A stretch of DNA of 24,277 bases from Dictyocoela muelleri (GCA_016256075.1 SDVU01000050.1:1-24277); one strand, 5' to 3'. Positions 1 through 9,779 are shown, counted from the stretch's first letter. Notes: generated from the letters alone by a model not told the origin. Made by a program: numbers and translations.

Positions 1-4
1 CGAA

Positions 5-135
5 AAGGTGGACTACATTAGGCTCATTTTAGAAAGGGGGCATTTAGGTTGAATTATTAGGCGCGGGGCTTATTAGATTAAAGTTTTGATTTGGAGGTGT
101 AGATCTGGGGTAGTGTCGATCTGGGGTTCGGCAAT
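5..135. repeat. Short degenerate repeat array at the window edge
   Basis: Five TTAG-led units of about 11-16 bp run through positions 18-90. They are followed by two near-identical units around GATCTGGGGT (about 96-111 and 112-128). The segment TTTAGAAAGGGGGCA resembles the unit TTTAGAAAGCGAGCA in the terminal array of the MULE at 15051-16732. I infer that this may be the right-hand end of another MULE-like element whose body lies outside the window. The repeats are seen directly; the assignment is weak because no partner end is visible. Confidence 0.35.
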
Positions 136-647
136 AATTAGTTAATAACTCTGAATGATTAAAATTTAGATAATCTTTAACTTTCAAATATGTTATAAAT
201 AGAAAAATTGATAATAAAGAGAGGAAAAAAAAATACACGAATTTTTTACACCATCTTTTAATTCCCATAGTTTTTATTTAGCTCTTAACATGTTTTCCAA
301 ACGCCCTTAAAATTTTCCCGCCGCAAATAAAAAACTCTTGCTATTTTTTCGAATCATTTTTTATCTTGAAGTAAAATAATATTAGCATTATAAAAAAGGA
401 ACTTAAAAAATTAAAAATTTTAATGAGATAATGAATAAAAAACATAAAGTTTTTTTATATACTTTAATCTATAAAGATCTTAAATCATATATCTAAAAGT
501 ATTCTTCTTGTTTCTAACGGTATGAGTAAAAAAAGATGATATATACAAATTTACATTGCATTTTTCACACATTAAAGATGTGCTTCTAAGAGTATTTCAA
601 TTAAATAGTTTTTTTTTCATATTTTTTTATTATAGATTTGATTGAAA
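136..647. other. AT-rich stretch without a recognisable gene
   Basis: Homopolymer A and T runs dominate. I see no reading frame with coding character, no RNA gene and no clear repeat. It separates the edge array from the first foldback element. Confidence 0.6.
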
Positions 648-976
648 TGTTGGCACGAAAAGTGACAGGCAATAATAATGACCGGGCAATAATAATGAAC
701 GGAAAACAAAATATAAAAGGGTTTAGATTATTGTTTCATCTATCATTTATTTTTTTCAAAAATATTTATATGTCAATTTATAAAGACCCTCAGAACTAAA
801 AGTGACCGTAATTTTTTAAAGTAAAATTTTAAAAAAAATCATTAATTAATTAAAAGGAAAAATTCTTGAATGTATTAAAAAATCAAAGTGACAGGGTAAA
901 TTTTTCATAAAAAAATTTAATTAATTTATTATATTAATTTAAAAGTATAAATAACTCAAATTTCAGGGTTTTTCAT

Positions 977-1128
977 AGTTATAGGCCAATTTTCTTCAAT
1001 GTTATAGACATATTATCCAAAACTTATAACCTTTTCCAGAGTTATAGACATATTTGATAAATTTATAGACATATTTTTGCAGAGTTATAGACATATTTTT
1101 CCGGAGTTATAGACACGATTTTCCAGAC
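977..1128 (+). repeat. Left inner tandem array of the foldback element
   Basis: About seven units of roughly 22 bp follow the pattern GTTATAGACATATTTTTCCA. Several copies keep GTTATAGACATATTT exactly, while others have drifted. The array is the mirror image of 1800-1973. Such arrays at element ends are typical places for repeated transposase binding, though that role is inferred. Confidence 0.8.
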
Positions 1129-1799
1129 TGTGAAAATCTTTTACGAATTATTTATAAATTTTTAAATATTTATACTAAAATAGGTTCTACTAAAGAATAC
1201 CTAAAAAATCATATCAAATTGAATGTCGGTACCACCCAGTTCATTATCAATTTTTTTCTTTCTTAAAATAATTTGAAATATACTATGAAAAAATTACAAG
1301 ATAAATTCTGGTAAGAACATATTTTAATTTTTAGTAGAATTTAGGATAATAATATACCCAAAAATTAAGGATACCGATTATAAGCTGTTCAATAATTCTG
1401 GATTTTTTTTTTAATTTTATTCTAATTCTGTAATTAGAAAAGATAAATACATAAGCATTTTCTTTATAAAAAACGTACTTTTTATTAGCCTTTATAAATA
1501 TAAGTATATTAGTATTTAGTTACTTTTTTCCATCTTCATTTTACGGCGGTCTCAAAGCAATTTAGTACCTAAACTCGATATCTTATCGGATTTGAATAAG
1601 ATTTAATTTTTAAATAACTTAAAAATATTTTTAATCGAAAAGTAATAGTGTTTATTCTAAAATTTTTAATAACGTATGTTTTACTAATTTTCTTCTCACA
1701 AGAAATCTAGTTACTGATGTGAATAGTACAGACATTTCAACGTTTTCGGGTTTCATAGATGTTATTTGTGTGGATATATTTGTGTTAAATATTTAAACG

Positions 1800-1973
1800 T
1801 GTTTATAACTCCGTTAAATAGTGTCCATAACTCTGTAAAACCTTTTTTATAACTTTTAAAAATGGGTTTAAAACTCTTGAAAATATGTCTATAACTCTAT
1901 AAAAAAGGGGTATATAACGTTGAAAAAAGAGGTCTATAACTTTGAGAAAGAGGCCTATAACTATAGAAAACCC
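1800..1973 (-). repeat. Right inner tandem array of the foldback element
   Basis: About eight units of roughly 22 bp carry TATAACTCT followed by an A-rich run and GT or GG. They are the reverse complement of the 977-1128 units, so the unit orientation is inverted between the two ends. Unit sequence varies more here than on the left. Confidence 0.8.
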
Positions 1974-2282
1974 TAAAATTAAAATTGTTTAAACTTTAAA
2001 ATTAATATAAAATAATCAATTATATTTATAATGAGAAATTTACCCGGTCACTTTTATTTTTTATTTACATTCACGATTTTTTTCTTTTAATTCATTAATG
2101 ATTTTTTTTTAAATTTTACTTTAAAATATTACGGTCACTTTTAGTTCTGAGGGTCTTAATAAATTGACATATAAATATGTTTGAAAAAAAATAATGATAG
2201 ATGAAACAATAATCTAAACCTCTTTATATAGTTTTTTTATTCCCGGTCATTTTTTAATACCCTGTCACTTTTTGTGCCAACA

Positions 2283-2367
2283 ATATGATATCCGATCCTT
2301 TTTTTAACACACTACTTTTCCCCAAATTAAGAAATTAATATGTTTAAATCGTAGAGGAATTCAAAGG
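2283..2367 (+). repeat. Direct repeat copy 1
   Basis: This matches 3309-3395, sharing ATATGATATCCGAT, TTTTTTAACACACT and AACTAATATG-like blocks over about 85 bp at roughly 75-80 percent identity by eye. It starts exactly where the 648-2282 foldback element ends and stops where the 2367-3236 foldback begins. Confidence 0.7.
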
Positions 2368-2490
2368 GTAAACCGTAAAAACACCGAAAGCGATTTTCTG
2401 GATGAAATCCCGTATAAAAAAAACGGAAAAACACATGATTTTTTTAATTTTGTATTTTATGTTATAAAAAAGAAAATATCGAATGAACAA

Positions 2491-2571
2491 TCATAAGAAT
2501 GTTCTTAACTAAGAAAATATTCACTTTTTTAAAAAAAATGAATATTTTATGAATTAAGAACATTCTTATGA
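2491..2571. repeat. 81-bp hairpin inside the foldback element
   Basis: TCATAAGAATGTTCTTAA at 2491 is followed by a second partly matching segment, a poly-A/T centre, and the exact complement ending at 2571. The outer 18 bp of each arm match perfectly and the inner arms pair imperfectly. Because it is present on only one side of the larger foldback, it looks like a separate later insertion of a tiny palindromic element. Confidence 0.7.
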
Positions 2572-3172
2572 GCTGCACGAGGCTCGTATTTGCGAGTTCT
2601 TGAAAACTCACCCGAGGCAGCAATATCTGTGCGTGAACATATCACGAATTTTTTTTTATAAAAAATTATAGCAATTTATTATTTTTAACAAAAATAATCG
2701 ATTATAAGGTTTTTTAGACAGATCTTTAAATTTTTTTTAAAACAAAATATCAAATATAGAAATTTTAAAGTATAAAAAATAACTTAAATTGTTTTATTTG
2801 CATTTTTTAGAAATCAATTTTAATATAATATTTATTAGCCGTCTTATATGAAAATTTAATTTTCTAAATGTGTACATAAAACAATATAAAGAAATTTTTA
2901 TTATACTTTAAAATTACCATATACATTAATTTGTATTATTTTCTATAGATAGTCTTTAAAGAATCTTAGAGTCGATTATTATTGTTAAAAATAATAAATT
3001 GCGAAAATTTTTTTATCAAAAAAATTTCATGGTGAGTTCTCTCGCTGCGCTTGATCAGTCTCGGATGAGTTTAGAAGAACTAGTTTAAGGAGAGTACTCT
3101 TGCTATCATTTTTTATGTTTGTTCCTTCTATATTTTCATTTTTTTTTCATAAAAAAATAACTTAAAAAATCT

Positions 3173-3216
3173 GGCGTTTTCCGGTTTTTTTATCCGTATT
3201 TTATCCAGAAAACGCC
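3173..3216. repeat. 44-bp GGCG...CGCC stem-loop, copy 1
   Basis: GGCGTTTTC at 3173 pairs with GAAAACGCC ending at 3216, and CGG motifs lie between. It sits in the right arm of the 2367-3236 foldback. A second stem-loop of the same length and ends lies at 17405-17448. Confidence 0.6.
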
Positions 3217-3308
3217 ACTGGGGTTTTTCATGTTTGCTCTTTCCCGGCTAAGAGATCAATAAACACATTATAAAAACGCGATATAAAAAATGAAAATATT
3301 ATGAAATT

Positions 3309-3395
3309 ATATGATATCCGATTCCTTTTTTAACACACTTTTTTTTACAAAATTAGAAAACTAATATGAATATAACAAAGATGAAATCAAAGTTA
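3309..3395 (+). repeat. Direct repeat copy 2
   Basis: This is the partner of 2283-2367, and the pair brackets the second foldback element. It could be an old duplication, or the flank of a larger composite element. Confidence 0.65.
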
Positions 3396-3753
3396 TCTAA
3401 TGTTATGGAATTTTGCTTTTATTTTAAAATTGTTGTTTTTTTTTATTTTGATGTAATTTATGAGATAGACTAACTCTTTGAAAAACCCGATTAAACTTCT
3501 TGTGGTATTAATTATTCACCGTAAGATACTTAACAGCTGATTTAGTATCAATAAATATTTTGCTTACTTTTAATTTTAATTTTAAAAATTTTCATGCGTA
3601 TGTAATCAAAATTTTAAATTTTTTAAAACTTTTTAAGATTGTGTGACCGGGTAAAATTTTGTCCAACCACATAGACTTACTTCCTCATGATAATATAATT
3701 TTTCATTTTAAACAAATTTATATTTAAATTAATAGTTACTCTTCTCGGTTCAG
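3396..3753. other. AT-rich spacer, no gene seen
   Basis: Mostly homopolymer runs. A GTGACCGGGTAAAATTTTGT segment near 3640 resembles the outer GTGACCGGG motifs of the 648-2282 element and may be a relic of a related end. A 70-residue minus-strand frame at 3677-3889 overlaps the MULE end repeats and looks fortuitous. Confidence 0.5.
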
Positions 3754-3803
3754 TCTCAATTCGTGGAATTCTCAATTTGTGGAATTCTAGATTTATGGAA
3801 AAT
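3754..3803 (+). repeat. Left terminal repeat units of the MULE
   Basis: About three units of 16 bp occur in tandem: CTCAATTCGTGGAATT, CTCAATTTGTGGAATT and a diverged third copy. The first two match the right end at 9841-9878 in inverted orientation. A weak fourth unit may precede at 3744-3753. Confidence 0.75.
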
Positions 3804-3944
3804 AAAAATAAAAAATTTTTCCTCTCTAAAATAAATATTTTTTTCTGGACCACCAGTGAGAAAAAAAAAACCGTTTTAATTATAGACATTTTTATTTTTA
3901 AGATTAACAGGGGGAGTACTAAAGATAGAAACTAGTGAATTAGC

Positions 3945-4560
3945 TAGATTAAACCTGTAACGTATCAGCAGTGACAGAGGGTTTAACTCTTGTTAAAACG
4001 AATGGTCTACATTCCCATCCATATCATCCTGATAAAATAGTTTATAATCAATTTAGAGATCTTATAGAAGTAAAGGTTAGACAAAACTACTTTTTTTTTC
4101 CCAAAAACGTGTATTATTCAGTCAGGAATGATCTACTAAATGTCTATGAAGGTATAATAAACGTTGTATCGTTCATACCTGCATTTACACTATAAAAGCT
4201 AGTCTCTATCTATGCTGAGGTAAATTAATGTCTACTGGGACAGAAATAAAAAAATATTCAATTTATTATGGCTTTTATACGCGACTCATTAACTAAAATA
4301 TCCTTATCTATGTAGAGGTTTGATAAAAAGTATAGAATTTTTAGGAGAAACGAGCTACATTAAAAACTTCACAAAAATGCGAACGTTTAAAGTAGTAGAG
4401 AATAAAACTTTAAAAGCATCTTCTTCTGCATTCTTCCAGATTTATACTATACACAGTGTAGCTAAAACTAAAACTCTCCTTTCTAAACCGCATCTTGTCT
4501 AAGAAAACTGAAGAAACATACACAAAGCTTTTTCGAATAATAAGGCCAAAAATTCTCAGA
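3945..4560 (+). pseudogene. MULE transposase, N-terminal part (FLYWCH zinc finger and start of MULE domain)
   Basis: This encodes the front of a Mutator-family DDE transposase, which would act in the nucleus on the element's terminal repeats. A frame around 3960-4080 reads CNV, then LVKTNGLHSHPYHPDK, which fits the Cys...His-x-His close of a FLYWCH finger. Later, ENKTLKASSSAFFQIYTIHS (about 4402-4461) matches the MULE block DGTFK...F-Q-Y-IH, and KTEETYTKLF near 4507-4536 matches the block that follows. The catalytic Asp of DGTFK is not preserved in this copy. Several stops and frame changes lie between the blocks. The retrotransposon interrupts the gene just after the last block. Family assignment is by motif recognition only. 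Confidence 0.7.
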
Positions 4561-4571
4561 AATTAATATAT

Positions 4572-4845
4572 TGTCGTGCCACGAAGGGACGCGACCTGTT
4601 TGAATCAAAAAAGTGTAAAGGGATTTAACGTTAACTTATTTTTTTAATATTCTTTCCAGAGCTCGTCTGGAGTTCCTCAAATCCTTCGCTCGTCAATGGT
4701 TGCCTTGTACTTCTCTCATGGGGTTCAATTTTATAATTTCTTAAATACTTTGATTTTTCTATAAATTTCGTGAAGAAATCAATTGCCAATTCATCTGTCA
4801 TTCTTAAAGGGTCGTCAACTAACAGATTAGTTCTTGTTCACGACA
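4572..4845 (-). repeat. 3' LTR of the first gypsy element
   Basis: A 274-bp repeat matching 8523-8793, with short inverted termini TGTCGTG...CGACA. It is the downstream LTR because the element reads on the minus strand. No strong polypurine tract is visible on its internal side. Confidence 0.92.
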
Positions 4846-4969
4846 TCTAGCCCAGGTTTAAGAAGCTTGGCCTAACATTTTTAAGATTCTGACGCGTTGC
4901 TTTAGATAATTCATTAATTATTAAATATTCTTTATCCGTTCTTACTTTTATAATTTTGAATGGACCACA

Positions 4970-7900
4970 TCACTTAGCATCTAGTTTATCTGGTGAAAAC
5001 ACACGCTTATAAACAAACTCGCCTTCTTTATATTCATAATATTTCCTTTTTTTATTTATTCGTTTATTATCGTTATTCTTTTTATGTTTTTCATCTCTCT
5101 TAATCTTCATTAGGACTGAATCTCTGTCTTCTGGTCGGGTTATTGATTTCAATGAAATGAGGGTTTTTCTTGATATTGTTGATGGCGTTACATTTAATCG
5201 GATCCAGATGTTTTTCAGTAATTCCTTTTTTGTACTCTGTTTACACATTCGACATACCTGTAATATTACCGCATTCTTTCTTTCCGATACTGAGTTTCCA
5301 GTCGGATTGTGTGCGCTTGTTAATATTTGTTTAATTCCTAAATTTTCCAATTCATTCCCAAAATTACTTGCAATGTATTGCCTTCCTTGGTCCGAAATGA
5401 AATACATAAGGACGCCATGAATTCCAATCCATTTGTTAATAAATGATTTGAGAATGTTTTTACTTTCAATCGAAAAGATTAAATCAATCTCAGTCAATTT
5501 ACTAAACACATCTGTGAACGTGACTATATAAAAATACTCGTGCTTATTCATAAATTTAAAATGCCTAGTTTTTAGAGGACCCAGAATATCAGATGAAACT
5601 TTTTCGTTAAAAAATTCAGCATCTATTTTCCCAGAAAGTTTGCAATGTTTTTCATTAAAATTCTTATTTAATTGACATTTTTGACAATTTCTGATCACAT
5701 TTTTAATTTTATGAGTTAACTGTTTTATTTTGACAAAATTATCTTTAAGTAGAAAGTACATAACCTTTTGACCCGGATGACACAATAAAGAGTGCAATTT
5801 ATTTATGAAAGAGGTAATTATGAGGTTTTTAATATCTGGCGTTCAGTTTATTAGCAGGCTACAAAATCTTTTCTTAATTAATTCCATTTTGGTTAGATAT
5901 GAATCACCCTCATTTGAATACATTAGATATATTCGAGATATCAGGTCTGCGTCTCGGTTTTTTTTTCCGGATATATGTTGGATTTTGAAATTGTATTCGC
6001 TTAATAGCAATTGCCATCTCTGAATCCTTTGGCACGTACTTGTCTGTTTTAATATGTTTTTATTATCGGTGAAGATGTTTACAAATGTTGCAAAAATAAT
6101 GGGTTTGAAATACTCAAGGCCTCTTAGTATAGCGTATAATTCCTTCTCCATGATCGAATAATTCTGCTCAGATTTTGTAAGCTTTTTTCCGTATATACTG
6201 ATTAGATTTCATTTTTGTTTTAAGACCGCCCCTATACCAGTATCAGACGCGTCAGTATACAGATCTAATGGCTGGTCATATCTTGGAAAGCTTAACTTTA
6301 TTCCGGTAGTTATTTCTTCTACTATACTACTTAATGAAATCGATCATTTTCGGTCCATCAAAATTTTTGATCATTTTTTAATTTATTAGTCAAGAAAAAT
6401 GTCTTATCTGCCATTTTCTGGATAAATGGTCGGTACCTGTTTAGTAATCCGAGTATCTTTTGAACATCCCGTTTGTTTCTTGGCTTAATGTCTGTTATTT
6501 TTTTCAAAGCAGTTGTATCAGCCTTTATACCTTTAGAATTTACTATGTGGCCGAGAAAATTTACTTCCGCAACGCATATCTTCGATTTTTCTAGGTTTAT
6601 TGAAAATCCATTGTCCCGGATTATTTGTAACACAGTTTTTAAGTGATCATAATGGGTTTTAGTATTCGTGGAATGTATTAAAATATCATCTAAGAAAACT
6701 TTAACAAAATCAAGGTGTCCTAAAATAGAAAGCATCGCTTGTTGGAAAGTTCTTGGTGCGTTTACTAATCCAAAAGGCATTCTGAGAAATACGTAGTGCC
6801 TGTTGCACATAGAGAAACCTGTGAGTGGGATTGTTTTTTCAGAGAGTGGTATCTGATAATAACCGGAGTTCAGATCTAATTGAGTAAATATTGTTGATCC
6901 ACCTAGTTGTTGTAACATATCCATAATTGAAGGTAGAGGGTAGTATTGTGGAGTGGTTATTTTATTTAATTCTCTAAAATCTACCACTATTCTTATTTTG
7001 CCATTTTTCTTCCTAATAGGGAACGCAGGGGATGAGTATGGATAAAGTGATTTTTTGATAACTCCTATTCTTTCTAATTCGTCCAGTTCTTTCAGGCAAT
7101 CAGTAAAGATTTGATGAGGGATCTTGTATGGTTTTTTGCTTATTACTAAATCTCTTGTTAAATTAATGTGATGGTAAAAGATCTTTGAATGACCTAACTG
7201 TGGTGATGTTTTATTAAAGTCTTTTAAAAGTTTTTCACATTCCTTTTCTTTACTTTTTGCACATGCTAAGATCTTTGACTTATCAAGTATTGTTTTATCA
7301 GGCGTGTTACATGTCATAGCTTCACTAAATTCATACTCTTTTCCTTCTAACAATATTATATTATTTTTAAAGTCGATTTTAGCATCATTTTCCTGTAAGA
7401 ATGGGATGCCTAATATGATTTCTGGCTGTATGCCTTCGAGAATAAGAAATTTTACTCGGTATACTGTAGTAATATCACTTTGCAGAGACAAGTTTAGCAT
7501 TGTGAATTGATTGGTGGTAATTTTATTACCGTTTATCATTTCAAGATTAAGGGGTAGTTCTATGTTTTCAATAATCTCATCAGAATTCAATATCTCCTTC
7601 TTAATTATATTGTAGGTTGAACCCGTATCTATAACACACTTCAGAGATCTATCATTGTATATAGTTTCAATTTCAACTGTCATTAGTGTTTTCATAGGCT
7701 CTTGGACTAACATATTCAGAGACGAAGGTTTTGTATCTGAATTTCTTTTATCTTTCTCACCTCCTTTCTTTAAAGCTCTACATTCTGTATCGGAGTGAGT
7801 TGCTGTTTTGTGAAAAGTGCACCACTTACTTACTACTCTTACAGGTTTTTTATTTTCTTCAGCTTTTTCGTTTGAAACTTTTCTATAGGTTTTTTCTTCT

Positions 7901-8394
7901 TTTATTTTGTGTGATCGCATCTGCTCAATTATAGTGTCTTCTGTTGTGTTAATTAACTCATACATTTCGCGAATATTAGTAACGCGCAGTCTGGACATTT
8001 CAAGTTGAGTTCTTCTATTCAGGCCATTGTAAAATATCTCTTCAGACTTAAAGTTAGTTGTATGAACATCCCAATTCAGATATATAGAAAGTCTTTGACA
8101 AGCAGCTTCTATGTCTTCTTTATATTCTCGAATAGTGTAATAGTTATTTTGTCTGATATTTGATATTATGTTGAGAAATCTTAATGCATGTGATGCAGGA
8201 TATTTTATCTTAAAAACAGTATCGATCATCTCTTGACTCGTTCGTGATGTCTCGAACAACCGGTGTATCTTAGTTGACGATATCGCTCTGATCACGGCCA
8301 TGAGGGTTTCATCATTCCATCCTGAAATTTTTGCAGATTCCAATACTTCATCTCTCCAAATAAAAATGTCTTGCTTGTCAATATCTTCTAGCAT
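4970..8394 (-). pseudogene. gag-pol coding region of the first gypsy element (fossil)
   Basis: Fossil polyprotein region. From 8394 leftwards come a gag-like helical segment and a zinc knuckle of the order C-x2-H-x4-H-x4-C near 7785-7830. An aspartic protease with the DTGS active site lies near 7620-7640. Reverse transcriptase follows at about 7060-6430, with LDLNSGYYQ, the MPFGL-NAP block and FLDD in the catalytic position. RNase H is at about 6330-5845 (TDNKN, and a terminal HISGKKNRDAD block). Integrase is at about 5797-4970, with a zinc-binding Cys pair and a D, D, E set (SDILGP, SDQGRQ, SER). Gag and protease-RT share one frame here, as in several fungal and microsporidian gypsy elements. 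The copy carries a few breaks and is not expected to work. Confidence 0.9.
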
Positions 8395-8509
8395 TGAAAG
8401 AGATCTTTGTATTGAAAGTGTCGTATTCGCTGGTGTTATTGTAAAGCTAATTTTCTTCGGTTAAAAATATATATCAGTATCTCCTTCGAAAGCTTGCTTT
8501 TTCCTGACT

Positions 8510-8521
8510 GTTAAGCTTAAC
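8510..8521 (-). promoter_or_regulatory. Palindrome at the expected primer-binding site, gypsy 1
   Basis: GTTAAGCTTAAC is a perfect 12-bp palindrome one base inside the 5' LTR. A tRNA primer-binding site would be expected here and usually starts TGG; none is seen. The second gypsy element has a palindrome in the same place. A role in priming or RNA dimer formation is inference. Confidence 0.45.
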
Positions 8522-8522
8522 T

Positions 8523-8793
8523 TGTCGTGCCACGAAATACGCGACCTGTTTGAAATAAATAAGTGTAAAGGGATTTAACGTTAACTTCTTTATTTAATTG
8601 TCTTTCCAGAGCTCGTCTGAGTTCTCAAATCCTTCGTTCGTCGATGGTTGCCTTGTACTTCTCTCACGGGGTTCAATTTTATAATTTCTTAAATACTTTG
8701 ATTTTTCTAGAAATTTCGTAAGGAAATCAATTGCCAATTCATCTGTCATTCTTAAAGGGTCGTCACCTAACAGATTAGTTCTGGTGCACGACA
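8523..8793 (-). repeat. 5' LTR of the first gypsy element
   Basis: A 271-bp copy of the 4572-4845 LTR. It would hold the element's promoter. On the minus strand an AATAAA lies in the LTR shortly before a GTTAACGTTAA segment. An open stretch of about 50 codons runs through most of the LTR and is largely kept in the other LTR as well. Confidence 0.92.
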
Positions 8794-8805
8794 ATATATT
8801 CATAT

Positions 8806-9425
8806 CCTTTCACAGTTAAGATCGATTTTGTACAAGCTGTTTACAACGCAACGAAAACCATGTTCTTACTCAGCAAATGTCGAGTGTTTTTTTCTCACTT
8901 TGGACAGTCAATATAGAGCCATGGTTAAAATCAGTGTCTATTAAGGAGGTATAATGAAGACCAAAGGTTTCACAAATGTGTTCAATATTGTTCGGCATTG
9001 TCAGCTGCTTCATGTGAAAGTATAAATGATTCCTGGGCTTATATTTCTAGCTTGTGGCCAGTCGATAATCTATAAGCATCTACACTAAAGTGTTATATCG
9101 AAAATTTGTGGTCGTATAACACTCGTTATACGCTCTTTAGCCGAAAAACCAGATTTCAGTACGGTTTATTGCGAAGATGAACGAACAATGCAGCTGAAGG
9201 ATTCCATTCAAAATTGAAAAAGCATATTAATAAATCACATGTCTATTTTTGGGAGGTCCGAGACCTTTTGAAAAAGATAAAAATGTTTAGTTTCGTTGAA
9301 AACTTAAGAATAAGTGCAGGGTGTTCTTCAAAGGCCAGGAAGAGAAAGTATTGAGAAAAGCATTAAAAATAGCCAATATCTGTAGCCAATACATGGCAGG
9401 CGAGGAGGATATTCATACTACGTAA
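8806..9425 (+). pseudogene. MULE transposase, C-terminal part
   Basis: This continues the transposase beyond the gypsy insertion. A frame near 8826-8925 reads IDFVQAVYNA, then CRVFFSHFGQSI, matching the MULE DFE-A...C-x-FHF-QS block. The Glu of DFE is replaced by Val here. Near 9184-9351 the frame reads NNAAEGFHSKLKKH and WEVRDLLKKIK, the conserved NN-x-E-x-x-H block of the MULE C terminus. A short final stretch ending ANICSQYMAGEEDIHTT* stops at 9423-9425. Stops and frame changes lie between the blocks. The host of this fragment is the same element as 3945-4560, because the gypsy element's target duplication lies exactly at the junction. Confidence 0.75.
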
Positions 9426-9467
9426 GATTAGTTAAAAGGCTCTATAAAATTAAATGTTTAACTAATT

Positions 9468-9475
9468 AATAATTT
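9468..9475. repeat. Target-site duplication, left of the MITE
   Basis: AATAATTT directly precedes the palindromic element and is repeated exactly at 9772-9779. Confidence 0.85.
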
Positions 9476-9771
9476 GGTTCTACAACGGTTTGTGCCACTC
9501 AAAAGAATTGAAGAGGGGTAATGAAAGTTTATTGAAAAACCTACGAAATCTTCTGGTAAAGAAGGGTCCAAAATTCGTTTTTCATATACTCATAATTATT
9601 ACTATATTTAGTCTTTTTTTGCGAAGCAAAAAAGACTAAAAATAGTAATAATTATGAGTATATGAAAAACAAATCCTGGGGCCTTCTTTACCAGAAGATT
9701 TCGTAGGTTTTTCAATAAACTTTCATTACTCCTCTTCAATTCTTTTGAGTGGCACAAACCGTTGTAGAACC
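9476..9771. mobile_element. 296-bp near-perfect palindromic MITE
   Basis: The whole element is one inverted repeat. Arms of about 147 bp start GGTTCTACAACGGTTTGTGC and meet at a GC-GAA-GC turn near 9621-9627. Only about seven or eight mismatches and a one-base length difference separate the arms, half of them in one cluster. It has an exact 8-bp target duplication and no coding capacity. Eight-base duplications fit hAT, Merlin or MULE transposases; the GG start would suit Merlin, but I cannot settle the family. The clean arms and duplication suggest a recent insertion, into an already decayed MULE. Confidence 0.9.
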
Positions 9772-9779
9772 AATAATTT
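9772..9779. repeat. Target-site duplication, right of the MITE
   Basis: AATAATTT, identical to 9468-9475. Confidence 0.85.

Larger units (their letters stand above)
648..2282. mobile_element. 1.6-kb foldback element, MULE-like, non-autonomous
   Basis: The two ends are long imperfect inverted repeats of about 490 bp. The left begins TGTTGGCACGAAAAGTGACA and the right, read on the minus strand, begins TGTTGGCACAAAAAGTGACA. Each arm has an outer part with repeated GTGACAGG or GTGACCG motifs and an inner part of 7-8 tandem units of about 22 bp. The roughly 660-bp centre (1130-1799) has no open frame resembling a transposase. Long ends with internal tandem units, and a size matching the two coding MULEs in this window, suggest a non-autonomous Mutator-like relative. 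No clear target duplication flanks it, so the family call is inference; a generic Foldback element is the alternative. Confidence 0.7.
2367..3236. mobile_element. 0.87-kb foldback element without coding sequence
   Basis: The two halves are inverted repeats for most of the length. At the outer ends, the left segment around TTTCTGGATGAAATCCCGTA (2395-2414) pairs with the right segment TTATCCAGAAAAC at 3201-3213. Further in, a GCAATTTATTATTTTTAACA block (2673-2692) pairs with its complement near 2980-3002. GTTCTTGAAAACTCACCCGAG (2598-2618) pairs with CTCGGATGAGTTTAGAAGAAC at 3060-3080. No open frame looks real. The left arm also carries its own small hairpin (2491-2571). The family is not recognised. 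Confidence 0.65.
4572..8793 (-). mobile_element. Ty3/gypsy (Metaviridae) LTR retrotransposon, broken copy
   Basis: A complete-length element with LTRs of 274 and 271 bp, each starting TGTCGTGC and ending with a CGACA. ATAT flanks both sides as a 4-bp target duplication (a 6-bp ATATAT match is also possible). Reading on the minus strand, the order is gag, zinc knuckle, protease, reverse transcriptase, RNase H, integrase, which is the Ty3/gypsy order. The LTRs are about 92-93 percent identical by eye, so the insertion is not recent. The coding part is a fossil with a handful of breaks, better kept than the second gypsy copy at 19344-23873. It lies inside a MULE transposase gene. Confidence 0.93.

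Noticed and set aside
44-268. 74-residue minus-strand frame with a hydrophobic N terminus
   Set aside because: It runs through the edge repeat array, its hydrophobic part comes from A/T runs, and there is no C- or G-rich start motif.
977-1973. CRISPR array
   Set aside because: The units are contiguous, vary in sequence, are inverted between the two ends and have no unique spacers.
3677-3889. 70-residue minus-strand frame
   Set aside because: It overlaps the MULE terminal units and has the Phe/Lys/Ile composition expected of AT-rich noise.
5157-6023. Plus-strand frames across the first gypsy element
   Set aside because: They lie opposite integrase and RNase H coding sequence and show no family motifs.
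9476-9771. Host hairpin RNA gene
   Set aside because: The exact 8-bp target duplication and matching termini show a transposed element.
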